Source: Pseudeuparius sepicola
Lineage: Eukaryota; Arthropoda; Insecta; Coleoptera; Anthribidae
Assembly: GCA_963920635.1 (NCBI GenBank)
Contig: OY987301.1
Location: forward strand, 14,736,501 to 14,800,500
Length of the DNA: 64,000 bases
Direction of reading: 5' to 3'
This document shows, in pieces, positions 35,111 through 46,496 of the stretch. Position 1 is the stretch's first letter, and each line of letters begins with the position of its first letter. The notes below the pieces were generated by a model that saw nothing but the letters and a program-made list of their open reading frames with translations, was not told where the DNA came from and did no database searches. A program made the position numbers and the translations under genes.

Positions 35111-35265
35111 CTCTGAATTTTTGGTGATATTTTCCTGTATTTGTATATTTTGGTGCGTTTTAAAGCTATTTTGCAATTAATTGAACTCCGGGCTTTTTTA
35201 CTAAAGCACTAGGACCACAACATTACAGGTTAGAAGGGCTAAAATTAATTTAGTTTTGAAAGTAG

Positions 35266-36295
35266 GTATGTGAAACAGTGAAACATGTTTTTAGGCGTGC
35301 GAACAATATTTTCCCACTGAGAGTGAGGATATCTATTGATAAAAAAAAGTATCATACCTTTAGGCACAGATAACCTTTAGGATTACGTACCTACTTCGTG
35401 GAATCGACCAGGCAAACTTAAACCAGCCTCTAGACTTTGCTTAAACGGCTAAGTTGCGAAGCACCCTCGCTTGGTCAAAGTAATGTTTTTATTTCTTATT
35501 TGTTAATAAATGGATTATATGTTTTTAGATGCAGTACCACGTACGGTATACTGCCATCAGATTGACCCACTTATTTGGACTGGCCCAGAATAAGTAGGAG
35601 AGAAGATCCTGAAGTAAAAACTGCAAAAATGAATTGATATTTTGAAAAACAAAAAATGTGATCTTGAGGAACAACCCAAGCAGAGGACAAACTTTGTCCA
35701 ACCAACACCGTGGTTATTACTTATTATTACAATTATTCTAATAATATTGCAAAACAAAGTTAATGTTTGAAATGTTAACTTCAAAATTAGGGGAATAAAA
35801 ATAAGTTCTAGCATTATTTCTTACACTTTGTATATAGCGTTTTGTAGTACTGTCGAAAATATATCTTTAAAAAACCTAGAGTTGGAAATAAAATAGTATC
35901 TCTTAAGTAGGTATTGTGCTTTTATTTATATAATTTTTCCAAAACAAAAAGAATCAGTAGGTACTTCATTTTGATTTTTTTTATTCAGGATATTCTATCC
36001 TATACTTATTCCGGGCCAGGACAAATAACTGGGTCAATCTGCTGGTAGTGTACGGTACATGGTACTGTATCTAAAAAGATATAATCCATTTACTTATACA
36101 AACAATAACTATCAAATAAAAACATAACTTTGACCAAGCGAGGGGGCTTCCACAACTTAGCTGATTAGAGTTTGGTCTATTCCACAAAGTACATAATCCT
36201 AAGGTACTTCTTCATCAATATCCTCATCCTCAGTGGGAAAATGTTGTTCGCACGCCTAAAAACATGTTTCACAGTTTCACATACCTACTTTGTTT
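35266..36295. mobile_element. Large foldback element, about 1.03 kb
   Basis: The left arm (about 35266-35600) and right arm (about 35985-36295) are inverted: GTGAAACATGTTTTTAGGCG pairs with CGCCTAAAAACATGTTTCAC, and CCTCGCTTGGTCAAAGTAAT, GTACGGTATACTGCCA and AATAAGTAGGA also have partners. A 380-bp unpaired centre contains only a spurious ORF. It lies directly before the THAP exon. Confidence 0.75.
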
Positions 36296-36406
36296 GTTTG
36301 AGGTACCTACCTATAAAAATTAAGACATTTTTATGGGACATTTGAATACATAGGTATTAATTGAAGAATAATATAGATATAATATTAAAATATTAAAAAT
36401 TTGAAG

Positions 36407-36603
36407 GTGCCAGCAATGGAAGAATGCCTTAAGGTTCATCGGAGAACATGAATTTGCGAATATTCCACCTGAAGAGGCATATAAACCTATAAAAATTTGC
36501 AAGGCACATTTTGATGATCAGTCATTCACTTCGTCCGAAAAACGTTTAGTAAAAACTGCTGTCCCCTCGGCTGTCCCATTAAGATTATTGCCAGAAGCTT
36601 ATG
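36407..36603 (+). CDS. Isolated THAP-domain exon
   Basis: An open frame between AG (36405-36406) and a GT donor (GTAAGAC at 36604) encodes CQQWKNALRFIGEHEFANIP then KPIKICKAHFDDQSFTSSEK and a LVKTAVPSAVPLRLLPEAYG end. This matches the second half of a THAP zinc finger: the conserved W, then IC..HF with the last C and H, then an A(V)P segment. An in-frame TGA directly upstream at 36402 supports an intron boundary. The first half of the zinc finger (CxxC) would be on an upstream exon, which I could not find. It may be a host THAP gene or a transposon-derived one. It is different in sequence from the remnant at 3490. Confidence 0.6.
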
Positions 36604-37960
36604 GTAAGACGCATGCTTGTGTAGGTACGTATGCGTAATATTTTGTTCTGTATTGTTTATGTCAATTTAAATATCAAAATATTTACTACAAGATGAAAAA
36701 GAATATATGATTAGTTCAACTCTTTGTCGTTAAATATTTATTTGTTATTTATGTTTTTGTCTGCTCTATGTTTTGTTAGGCTTTATTAAAAATGAACGTA
36801 AAACATAAAAAAATGCATTTTTATTCATGTTCCAACCAAAGTCTACAGATATATACCTACTAATTATGTAGATTCTGGTAGTAGCTACCTTGTATTTTAA
36901 TTTAACTGTACCTACCAAAAACTAACGGTACACTTACCTACACAAATATTGTTGTACCAAAGTCTACAAATAGGTATACAAATATTTGCAGACGTTGGTA
37001 AATAATGGAAAGTCAATATGAACCTGCCCCCGTATAACTAGATTGACGGCGATTTCGTTTAGTAGCCCTCGTAAATGCGAAGCGTACGAGGTGACGCTAA
37101 TTTACGACCGGTCGCAAAAAATTGTCGGCTTTTCCGAGAGATCAAAGAAGCGAGCCGACTTTAGTATTGGTTCAGTACGTAGCGTCTATCATGTTTACGA
37201 CCGCCCGACCAATAGGGGCGCACTTCGCCGCCGATGACGAGGTGATCGCACCGCGGCCAGCATGTCGACTCCACCCCCTATTTATATCAGACGACTATCG
37301 ATCCAAATCCGCCGCCCGTTCCCCACGAGGCCAACGATAAAAACAGGCCACGGCGCTAACGCATAATCGCGTAGTCACGTGACCAACTTAGTCGTATATA
37401 ATAAAAGACATTTTTGGAGATAAGTAGAAAAAACAAATTTCGTAACAACTGGGCAAGTTTTCTTTCATCTATTTACATTATTGGTTTTGTGCATCCAAGC
37501 TTTCTCTAATTGTTTTTTCAACATTTTCAACCTGCCTCAGCTGTTTTAGGCTGAGAGTTAAACGGCACTGCACTCACAATATTTTGGCACATTCTCAAAA
37601 ATTGTTCCTTTATAGCTTAAGTGATATTCTCTATAGGTATTTTCATCCCACAACACATTTGTCCACTTTAATTGTTTCACTTTCTTGAAAATGTGTTAGC
37701 CACACATACTTAAGGGTTTTTTAGAAATTAAATCTCAGTTGGAATTTGACGAATCCATTTTTGGCGGAAATTTTCATCCCGAGGCAAAACAAATGTTTGT
37801 TATGGCGACACTTTCTTCCTGGCTTTTGTAATATGTATAAACAGACCCAATATTTGGTATATAGGTTATTTTTTACGAAATAAAAATGAAAACTAACGTC
37901 AGTAGGTATACTGTAAATACTGACGAGGTCTCAGTTGATCGGCAGCGTGAAAGACCGAAT
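36604..37960. promoter_or_regulatory. GC-rich block 37030-37400 and flanks
   Basis: About 37030-37400 is a GC-rich non-repetitive block with overlapping domain-less ORFs in several frames. It includes CACGTGACCAAC near 37376. Candidate regulatory element by composition. The rest is AT-rich and shows nothing identifiable. Confidence 0.35.
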
Positions 37961-38450
37961 AGAAACCGTATCAGGGCGTGGGTCGACAACGAAAATCCTC
38001 TAGTACGTTACAACACTGATTTATTTCGCACAAGGTGAATGGTGAATACAATAAATACACAACCCGAACGTGGTCAACGGGAACGGCTTCCAGCCACCCG
38101 GACCGTGTGAACTCGCGGATCTCCCGTAAGCAGTTCATCCCTCTGCGTCTCAGGCTCCACTGTCCAATACTGTCCATGTCCATAATAATCCATTCCGGGT
38201 TCCCTATTCTGTGGTTCGGTGGAAAATTCCCCTTTACAGCGCTCACGCGTCGGTGCGAGCGGCACCAATACTCTTGGACGGCACGACTTCCACCCAGACG
38301 CCATAATAACACCTGGGCGATTCTCCTCCGCCAGGACACACGCGCACTAGACACAAACTTGTTTCTAAAATATAAACTAAGACGTTTAAAAACACTTTAA
38401 ACATTGAAAACTTCTCAAAACCCAAGCTGCCGCTTTCAGTTGTGTGACAA
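37900..38450 (-). mobile_element. Possible solo LTR
   Basis: Read on the minus strand, the block starts near TGTCACACAACTGAAAG and contains a TATA-like TTTATATTTTAG, a GC-rich transcribed-looking centre, and GTGCGAAATAAATCAGTG near its 3' end. This order (TG start, TATA, AATAAA) resembles an LTR. Several ORFs on both strands lack domains. No partner LTR or clear target duplication was found, so a promoter-like host element is an alternative. Confidence 0.3.
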
Positions 38451-38479
38451 ATGACATGTAACGTCTGACTAAGATGGTC

Positions 38480-38920
38480 ACGTAATTTTTGTGCGCCAGG
38501 GCCTGTCTTTATAGTAGGCCTTGGTTCCCCAGATGTGACGTCGGCGCGGTCCCGGCCCGTCCGGCCTTTCATTAGCCAAGTGGCTAGATTTATGCGGCGG
38601 CGGCGCGCATCAAAGGCGGCCTAGGTGCGAGGCCGATTGTTCCCGCGACAAAACAGCGTCGGGTAATTTACGGCCGGGGCGGGCGGGCGGGCCGCGCCGT
38701 CGATGCGGCCCCGAGATAGCGGGTCGATATCGAAAGTATCGTCGACGTGGAAACAGTGGCGCGCCCGCGGGGAGGCGTTTGGGGGTTAACCCCCGCCCCC
38801 CCAGGGACCAGGGAACGAAAAAGTAAACGGCCTTGGACGTCAACGCCGCACAGTCTGGCAAATAGCCGCACCGCCCGATCTTCGGTTACTTCCGTTAAAA
38901 TAGTATTCAATATTCTTCCC
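38480..38920. promoter_or_regulatory. Strong GC/CpG island
   Basis: This is one of the most GC-rich blocks in the window, with GCGGCGGCGGCGCGCAT, GGGCGGGCGGGC and GATATCGAAAGTATCG words. Overlapping ORFs on both strands reflect lack of stops in GC-rich DNA. It may be a CpG-type promoter or a developmental enhancer. No gene start could be identified with it. Confidence 0.4.
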
Positions 38921-39249
38921 AAAAACAATTATGAGCATTGAGTAGGTACCTACACCAAATTAGGCAAGGTATATAATAGTAATTAGAGTGAGACGCACTT
39001 AGGAATAAAGGAGGGGTATTATATACGTCCCTTGCATGTCCCACGCATGTCTAGAATCGCATTTTTTTTTAAGAAATCCTTACTAGGGCTTTCAATTGGT
39101 AATTTCGACATCCTAAGTTGGCATCAATGCATAGCAAAAAATGCACCCGGGTGATAAGTTGAGGTCAGTAACGAGCCAATATTCACAATGAATAACTACT
39201 AATAACACGAAAAGTAACAAGAACAACACAGATTTTGATTTGATTTGTC

Positions 39250-40445
39250 ATTTATTTCCAAAGATCAAGAAACGTACATTGTATACAGATTCTTAATATA
39301 GGACACGTCACAAAGAATTAGTATAAACACCAAGTATCACAAATTTATCACAATTATAATAACGAGTATGTTACACGTCGTGTAATTAACTGTTAAAATA
39401 TTCATATAATGAGTAAAGGGCACGTGGCAGGAGGAATTTTTTTAATTCGACTTTAAATTGCTCTTCAGAGTGAATGTTTTTAAGGTAATCCGGTAAGTGA
39501 TTGAATATCTTTATTGACATATTATGAGGACCGTTCAGGCTAGAACTGGTCCTACACCGTGGAATACGTAAGTTGCCTTTGTGCCTTGTGTCATGAGAGT
39601 GAATATCTTTATTTTTCGGGAGCTCTTTTAGATTATTTCTAACATGCAATGCGCAAAAGAATATATATATATACTTGGGAGCGTTAGAAAATTGAATTTA
39701 ACGAAAAGTTGCCTACAAGAGGTACATACGTCTCGGCACACCAGCAATTTGGCGGACGATATTTTTTTGTGAGATGAACACAGAGTTTGATGTGGGAGCG
39801 TTGCCCCAGCAGACAACACCGTACGATAGCACAGAGTACACGTGACCATAGTATAACGCAAATAGGGTAGCATTGCTGACCACGGATCTGAGTTGTCGGG
39901 ATACAAAACTATACGAATTATTTTTTTAGAGACACTATTAGTATGTAAGTTCCAGGAGAGCTTAGGGTCAAAATCTAGTCCCAGGAACTTGATCTCATAT
40001 ACAGCAGGCATTGTTTTGCCATTATTGAATCTAACAAGTGGACTTATATTGCAATTTTTGTTTTTTGGAAGCAATTGCATTAATTGCGATTTTTTGCAGT
40101 TTAAACAGAGTTTATTTTCCTAAGTCCATTCAACCATGTTGTGTACCAGTTCCTGGATTAAGGGGGTACTTTCTTGGTCCCTGCATCCGAATATAAAATT
40201 TGAATCATCCGCATACAACACCGGCAGCGTGGCATCATCACAGATACCGGGGAGGTCGTTAGCCATAATGACAAATAATATAGGGCCCAGGAGACTACCC
40301 TGGGGCACGCCACACGCATTGGCCAAAAAATCAGATCTAGTTCCATCGTAAAGAGAGACACACTGGATCCTGTTTCTCAAGTAGGTCTTGAGCCAGTTCA
40401 AGGCAACACCCCTAACTCCGACCACCTCAAGCTCAAGCCAATGAT
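39250..40445 (-). mobile_element. 5'-truncated non-LTR retrotransposon (Jockey-like LINE)
   Basis: The minus strand carries the second half of a reverse transcriptase. About 40440-40120 encodes GVRGVALNWLKTYLRNR, GVPQGSLLGPILFVIMANDL and the catalytic VLYADDSNFIF. About 40080-39900 encodes EIKFLGLDFDPKLSW. After frameshifts, SYGVV-type and RQLFVKFNFLTLPS segments follow. 39649-39386 encodes the C-terminal HDTRHKGNLRIPR.....IFNHLPDYLK...FKVELKKFLL, typical of Jockey/CR1-type proteins. The upstream endonuclease and first RT motifs are missing, as is usual in 5'-truncated copies. At least two frameshifts make it a pseudogene. Confidence 0.85.
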
Positions 40446-41025
40446 AAGGGTAAAACTCACGAAACGTACAAAACCCGCGAATATTTTCACTGCCGAATGT
40501 TTGAACCAGTTTGAACGATCCGGAAGGCTTTCACTGTCACTTTGACACACCGAAGCTAAATTTGCCCGAGTCCGCACATAGACGCTGCCGAAAGCAGCTG
40601 ATTATACCATAATACCAAAATGAAAAGTGTTTACATGGCGGTTCAAATTATTATTAAAATGAGTTGTAGTCATAATTATTATTGTTATTTGTACCGGTAT
40701 AATCATGATTGCAATAGGGTTTTTATTTTATTATATGCTCTCTTAGTATCACTTGCAAAAATTTTACCCCCATAAATCAATGAGTGACGTCATTAACTGG
40801 TTGCGAGGCATATATACCAATATTATACCCATGGACAACAGAAAATTCTTAGGGATTTTGTGAAGAATTGTCATCTGACAAAACACGAACTTCTTACGGC
40901 AATCGGGGTATATATGTGCTCAGAGCTGATGTGTTAATGTTAGTCATTAGTTACAAGTCACAAAATGTAGCTAGATTTTATTTTATACCTAGCATTATTT
41001 TATTTTAATGTTCAGATTGTAATCA

Positions 41026-41160
41026 TAGTAGGTTGGACAAACTAGACGTTCCATAAAAACTAGATTTAACGAACATATTGGACATTTAAAATATATGGTC
41101 GATTGGAAAAATCTAGCATTGCCGAACATGCTTTTGAAAATAATAAGGGTCTGTAGGGGA
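41026..41160 (+). pseudogene. Penelope-like GIY-YIG endonuclease fragment
   Basis: About 41032-41095 encodes VGQTRRSIKTRFNEHIGHLK. After a one-base frameshift, the next segment encodes GRLEKSSIAEHAFENN. This is the GIY-YIG core (VGQTxRxxxxRxxEH) and the downstream SAIAEH..EN part of Penelope-like endonucleases. It is a short isolated fragment on the + strand. Confidence 0.7.
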
Positions 41161-41211
41161 TTGGTCCCATTTAAGGACTTTTTTATCCATTTCTCAGTAC
41201 AAAAGTGTAGT

Positions 41212-41262
41212 CAACCCCCCCCCCCCCAGATAAAATTTCTGAGCACGCCACTGCGTGGAAAT
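41212..41262. mobile_element. Single hAT-type end with poly-C
   Basis: A run of C followed by GAGCACGCCACTGCGTGG: the complement contains CAGTGGCGTGCTCAG then poly-G, the same layout as the ends at 43862, 44972 and 51045 (CAGTGGCG/CACGGGCGTAGCCA next to poly-C/G). No partner end was found nearby. Confidence 0.4.
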
Positions 41263-41938
41263 AGGAAAGACTCGGTATTAAATAGATGGCCATCCAGCCA
41301 CCGAGTGTACAGAGTGATTCAGTAATGACGTAAAAAAAATTAACCACAGTTGGATAAAAACTAGCAGAATAAGAATACGAAATTTAAAAAAATCTAAAAT
41401 AAAAAAAAATAAGAAATTATATTCAGAAGTTCATTTAAACCCCTAATTAACGGCGCCTCTGACTGACTGAGCGGATTCCCGCATCTCCCGACGCGCAGTT
41501 GCCAGTTGCACCAACATATCCAGAATTAACGTGTTTTTTACCAGAAATCTCAAAATATATCGAAATATTGAGAAAAAAACGAAAAGTTCGATAGGTAACT
41601 TTTCTAGAGTTTTAAATTTTTGGGAAACAGTTTTCTGATGTGACGATAAATACAGCATGATCTTAGTAAATTTATTGTTAATTTAAAGTACTTGATTTTA
41701 AATTTTTCCACTTAGGATTTCCTTCTAACTTTCAATCAGACTTGATTTTTTCTATGTAAGTAATTTTTTTGGTCTCATTTTTGAAAAAAATTAACATTAG
41801 GCTATAGGCGAACTTCGTTGTTTTGACCTCATCTTTTCGTATTTAGGTATACTTAAATGTTAAATGTAATTAAGATTCTCAAATGTGATATTGTCGGCTT
41901 TTTTTAGGACACTGAGAAGAAAACAAATACTTTATTTC

Positions 41939-41992
41939 CTCGCGCTAACGTTTCGGTCTTTTATTTAAAACCTTCTTCAGAGCTACAACCAA
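41939..41992 (-). ncRNA. Hammerhead-ribozyme-like motif in Penelope 3' region
   Basis: On the minus strand the order is CTCTGAAGAAGG, a loop, then GACCGAAACGTTAGCG. The segments CTGAAGA and GAAAC match the hammerhead core CUGANGA...GAAA, with GGU...ACC able to form helix II after one unpaired A. Penelope-like elements are known to carry hammerhead motifs in their terminal repeats, and a Penelope endonuclease lies just upstream on the same strand. Helices I and III were not proven, and activity is doubtful. Confidence 0.4.
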
Positions 41993-42405
41993 CATAAGAC
42001 AACTATTTTTATAATAATTTAAACCACTTATAAAATGACTATAATACTATGTAATTACGTATTTTACAGACATTGATAATATTCTCACCTGGGAAAACAA
42101 TTTTAAAAATCCAAAATTGACACATAACTTGTGTACGTCATAAATAATTTTACAATACACGGTTGGACGAAGACTTGGTACATATTATCCATATTAAAAT
42201 ATTTTATTTTATAAATAGGCAATGACGGATACAAACACATTAAAAGTTGAAGCAGAAATGGAGCCAGAAATCGGTATAAGATAACAAAATCTAAAAAACT
42301 TAAAAAAGAGGTACTTTAGGTTGTAAAGAACTGGCACGTGTGTTTTTTTCCTTGAACCAAGAAACACTACAGGGTGTCTAAGGTCTTAAAAACCTAGTCA
42401 TTTGT

Positions 42406-42992
42406 TTAAATATTTATATACCTGTCTATAATATTTCGATAAACGATACTTAAGTTTTCCGTGTCTGTTTTTTTGTTTACAGTTTGGAATTTGTTTATGT
42501 AGATCATTTCAGACAAACATCTCTTCTGGTAGTTCACTTCTCTATCCAGTATTTGTATATCATCAAAGTCAAAAATATGGTCCAAATCAAAGTGATGAGA
42601 TGCTAAAGCCGTTTTTTCTCTTTTTGTTTTGTGAATTTCTTTGCAGGAGTCTCTATGTTGTTTTATTCTGGTTTTAATATATTGTTTAGTTTGTCCAACA
42701 TACATTTTTTCACAATTCTGGCATTTCAACTTATAAACAACATTGTTAATCATATCTTTGTTGATCTCAGACTTCATTAGATTGAACATATTTCCTATGA
42801 CTTTCTCAAAACCGTATACCACTCTCATATTGTCAGTTTCTAATTTCTTTTTTATATGTTCGGATAATCCTTTTATGTATGGAATTTTTAGGTATTTTGT
42901 ATTGTTAGTACTATTTTGTGTCCTTTTAAAATCAACATCATCTCTCCCTACATTATTTATTATATGGTTACAATTATTATTACAATTTTAAG
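42406..42992 (-). pseudogene. Penelope-like element: RT tail plus GIY-YIG endonuclease
   Basis: An open frame of about 190 codons on the minus strand begins after a stop near 42988. It reads KYLKIPYIKGLSEHIKKKLE (the RT-endonuclease linker of Penelope elements), then a VIGNMFN segment, VVYKLKCQNCEKMYVGQTKQ (a CxxC plus the GIY-YIG core), a following IKTRIKQH, then ALASHHFDLDHIFDFDD and LDREVNYQKRCLSEMIYI, where the late Glu belongs to the metal-binding site. The frame ends at 42406. The reverse-transcriptase core upstream is missing. The endonuclease itself is uninterrupted. Confidence 0.85.
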
Positions 42993-43289
42993 GCTCAGTA
43001 ACATTTTCGCACATGCGACTATCTACTACCTTTAAAAGAAACAATAATATTTACTTATCTACACACTAATAATTTTGGAATGTCATTAATGGACCTACCT
43101 ACTAACTACTTTTGCATTTTTGAATTGTTTAATTGTTCTCAAATCGAATTTCTACGTAAATAACTTTAAAGCCGTTTGATGTGAATGATTTTGTAAGGAC
43201 TCAACAGACTTTCACACTTTGGTGTGTTGAATTTAAATTGTTATGTTTGCAATTTACAATTTTTGAAAATAATAAATCTGGATACTTTC

Positions 43290-43752
43290 AAACTTACGTG
43301 TTAAAAATGCCACTACGTGTAAAAAAGCACTCATCAGTCCATAGGAGAACTACACCGAAAGTTGGGATATGCCGCAATTTGGCGATGCAACCACATATTA
43401 TGCAAAGTCCCTTCTGGCTGGAAAGTCGCCTGGACCTTGCACTTTTTGAAGATGGTAAGAGTAAAAGGGCGCAGGTTGATTTCTTTAAGAATTCGCCATG
43501 CCTTGCTCTGCGATATTCTATTAGCAGTCTGGCAATAATGGATGGAGTACTGACGTCAGGACCCTCTTCGACCACGTTTAAAATATTTTTGAAAACATTT
43601 AAGTCGTCTGGACGTCCTTCGCGGTCGTGACGAACTGCGAATGATCCCGTGTCACGAAGGCGCTGAGCAGTCCTGACAAAAGTTGCAGGACTTTGCATAT
43701 TTTGCCTGTTCGGAAACTGCCTTCGATCATATGAGGCATATGAGTAGACCAT
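43290..43752 (-). pseudogene. Mariner-like (DUF4817) transposase fragment
   Basis: The minus frame from ATG at 43752 reads MVYSYASYDRRQFPNRQNMQ, then TFVRTAQRLRDTGSF (the DUF4817-type N-terminus) and a GRPDDLNVFKNILNVVEEGP linker. After frame loss it reaches LWTDECFFTRSGIFN, the block around the first catalytic Asp. The C-terminal half with the other catalytic residues is absent. It is a different family member from the 12441-13583 transposase. A hAT element lies about 100 bp upstream of this ORF. Confidence 0.7.
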
Positions 43753-43861
43753 GTTGCACGCACGCAAATATCACAAGCCACGAAAAATCCGAGAAACACT
43801 TTTTATTTCAATTTTGAAAACCACGCTCCATGCGCTTTTCAGACGGTGCCAACCACCCAAC

Positions 43862-44972
43862 CACGGGCGTAGCCAAGGGGGGGTTTCGGGGGTTCAACCC
43901 CCCCCCCCCCGAAATAAGCAAAATATTACCTAATATTATACCGAAAAAATACGAGGAGTGAAGAGTTAAATTATTATTACGTTTGAATATATGTAGTAAT
44001 AGTAGCGCCTAGCGCCATCTTTTGACGAGAGGCAGACGCAGTTGCAGCCGAACTATTTTGTATTGTAGGGACACTTTGCATTGTTTCTCGAGTATTCGCT
44101 ACGCCCCTCGGTCGAAATGAGCGGAACTTTGTGAAAGTTCGTGGAAGTTTCTGGACGGCTACTGGGCTGCTATATAAGCGGCGCCGCGGCGCGTGACCGC
44201 GCTTACGGCAGTATTGTTCCATGCGAACTCGAAGCGAATAAAAGTGAAAAGTGGTGAACGAATAGTGAAGAGAATTAAGTGTACCGTGTAAGTGAGTAAT
44301 TTTAGTGCGCTGTTATTCGATGACCTTGTTAAGGATAGATACGTGAATCATTATTACTGTCGAAAAATGGAAGGGAAAAAAAGGAAGGGTGATAAACTTA
44401 AAGGTATGGACTACTGGAAAAAGTGGTGTAGTCAAGGTCAAGGGGTTTCTAATAAAGAAACAAATTTGGATTTAGCTATCAAAGCTTCAGCTACCTTGCA
44501 TGCTGATAAGAAGACTGCCTACCCCGAAATCTAGTTTGGAATGCCTAGATATGTGCGATAAAAGCCTTTATCCTAATATTTACACATTACTACAAATCTT
44601 GGCTACCATTCCTGTATCCACTGCTACCCCAGAAAGGTCTTTCTCGAGCCTAAGGAGACTGAAAAACTATTTACGAAACACTACAAGTGAAAACAGACTT
44701 AATTCACTATGGAACAGAAATTCATGCAGATGAAGTAGTGGATATACTTAAAAGAAAAAGCCGAAGATTTCTTCTTTAATGGTTTTAGATTTAGCGCAGA
44801 GGAACGAAATTAATTTATCCATTTCATTTAAAGTTAAGAACTTTATAAATATGTCGTAGTTTTTCGGATGAATATATAGATATTAAATTTCATGTAAGTA
44901 TATTTTTGTTGTTTTATTTACTTCTCAAAGTAAACCCCCCCCCCCCAAAACTAAATCCTGGCTACGCCCGTG
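43862..44972 (+). mobile_element. Internally deleted hAT transposon with 8-bp duplication
   Basis: The ends are inverted: CACGGGCGTAGCCAAGG on the left, GGCTACGCCCGTG on the right. The 8-bp GTGCCAAC occurs at 43846-43853 and 44973-44980; on the left an extra CACCCAAC separates it from the terminus. C-rich tracts lie beside both ends. The centre keeps a promoter-like region with TATATAAGCGG (44170), the start of a protein (MEGKKRKGDKLKGMDYWKKW) and, after a deletion, the hAT dimerisation domain: YPNIYTLLQILATIPVSTAT then PERSFSSLRRLKNYLRNTTS, followed in a shifted frame by HADEVVDILKRKSRRFLL. The catalytic middle is missing. Confidence 0.8.
44535..44779 (+). pseudogene. hAT transposase C-terminal dimerisation domain
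   Basis: The frame encodes the conserved hAT C-terminal block with PVSTATPERSFSSLRRLKNY, as in 52-kDa-repressor/ZMYM-like hAT proteins. It is frameshifted near 44705, after which IHADEVVDILKRKSRRFLL completes the usual end at TAA 44777-44779. Only the C-terminal part of the approximately 600-residue protein is left. Confidence 0.75.
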
Positions 44973-44980
44973 GTGCCAAC

Positions 44981-46496
44981 TATAGGGTCCTGGTGTCATA
45001 AAACTTGCCGTATAAGAAATCTGTAACCCTCCTAGCGTTGACTGACGTATTTATAAGACTTCTCCCGGCTATTGCTTCTTTTTCCGAAAAACAGGTGGCG
45101 CTGATGGTTAACAATGTATTTTTCATTGTATTTTGTCTTTGGAAAGCGCATGGCGAGTCAAAAAGTGTCAGATGTGACAGCCGTGAGCTGTCCTTACTAA
45201 CACGTCAGTCAACGCTCCTATAGCGTGTAAGAAAGTGACAAATATCTGCAGAGTATCAATGTGTTGCTGCAGTTGCTGCTTTTATCATTAGATCGCGTTA
45301 AGTTAACACACCATGTAGATATTATAGTTTTTCTTGAGTTTTAATTCACAAAAACATATAAAGTAACATTCTGATACATTAGAACGTTACAGCTTTCAAT
45401 TATACATTTTAAGTTTACAACTTATTAAAAATATATCAGAGTCATATAATGAGGTGTTGCCGACAGAACTTATTGTTATAGTTTTACGTATACGTATACG
45501 CCAAGAGTCCCCTGACGTTGATGATGATATTTCTTCCAACCGAAGACCCCATTATTGGGCTTTGGAATGAGACTAGAAACTAAAACACTTGAATGGACAA
45601 AAATCTGTTTGCAGAATCTGAAGACCCAGAATCATTTCTCAAGGCGGAAAAGCTCGTTACATTTTACAAGTTTCCGTTAAGGACACTAGTTTATTACGGA
45701 TGCGAATGATGCGATGTTTTCTTTAAATAAAATTTGATTGGTGCTACTCCTACTAATAAAATTCTTGCTGCCCACAAATTACTTATTTCCTTGTAGAGCC
45801 GGATAAGCATGCATCTGTGAAAAGCAAATCTCAGCCATCGTAGGCAGGTATTTATTGAAATCAAACAGGACCGGACCTATTAAAAAATTACCACTGCATT
45901 TCATCTAGTATAAGAATGCCCCGAAAGAGGTGTTTTTATGGCACGCCAGATGTTTCGTGAGGGGCCTCCGAAAGAATTCAGTCGTTGTGTTGACTGTTGC
46001 TTCCCAACGGAAGATGTGTATTTTAAATACGATAATTCGTGGGTAAATATAATTAAAGGGAATTTTAAACTGAACAAACAGGCGAACAGAAGCACCGTCG
46101 AAAAGGTGTAAATACGAAACGCTGACATTTTTCAAATAATGTATTCATAAGCCGGATGAAAACGTCCTTTGTATTTCATTTATGTTTTTGTTCATTTCTC
46201 TATCGGTTTTAAGCTAAAGTAGTTAGAAATGTGAAAACTAGGAACTGACATCATCAAATTAACATTCCTCTGCCTTCTACCTGATCAAAGGGGTTTGGAC
46301 AAATCAAATTTTGTTCATTTTGCTTTGTCTACAGTGGCGTAGACAAGCATAGTTTTATACAGTATCCGTCATTAATTTAGAGACAAATAATTACAAATTT
46401 ATCTTTATTTTAAATATATCAGACAATTTTATTCTTGTTAAACGTCTCTGCATCGTTTCTAACTTAAAATATTCTTAGATATCAAAGTTTAAATAC
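44981..46496. other. Non-coding stretch with a short inverted repeat
   Basis: GCGTTGACTGACGT at about 45036 is inverted at about 45205, suggesting a small MITE of roughly 190 bp. A palindromic GTATACGTATAC occurs near 45488. ORFs at 45901-46135 show no domain. CAGTGGCGTAGACAAG at about 46333 resembles a hAT-type end without a partner. Confidence 0.35.

Noticed and set aside
37971..38941. Several overlapping ORFs of 76-127 residues
   Set aside because: GC-rich DNA has few stops; frames overlap on both strands and show no motif or periodic coding signal I can recognise.
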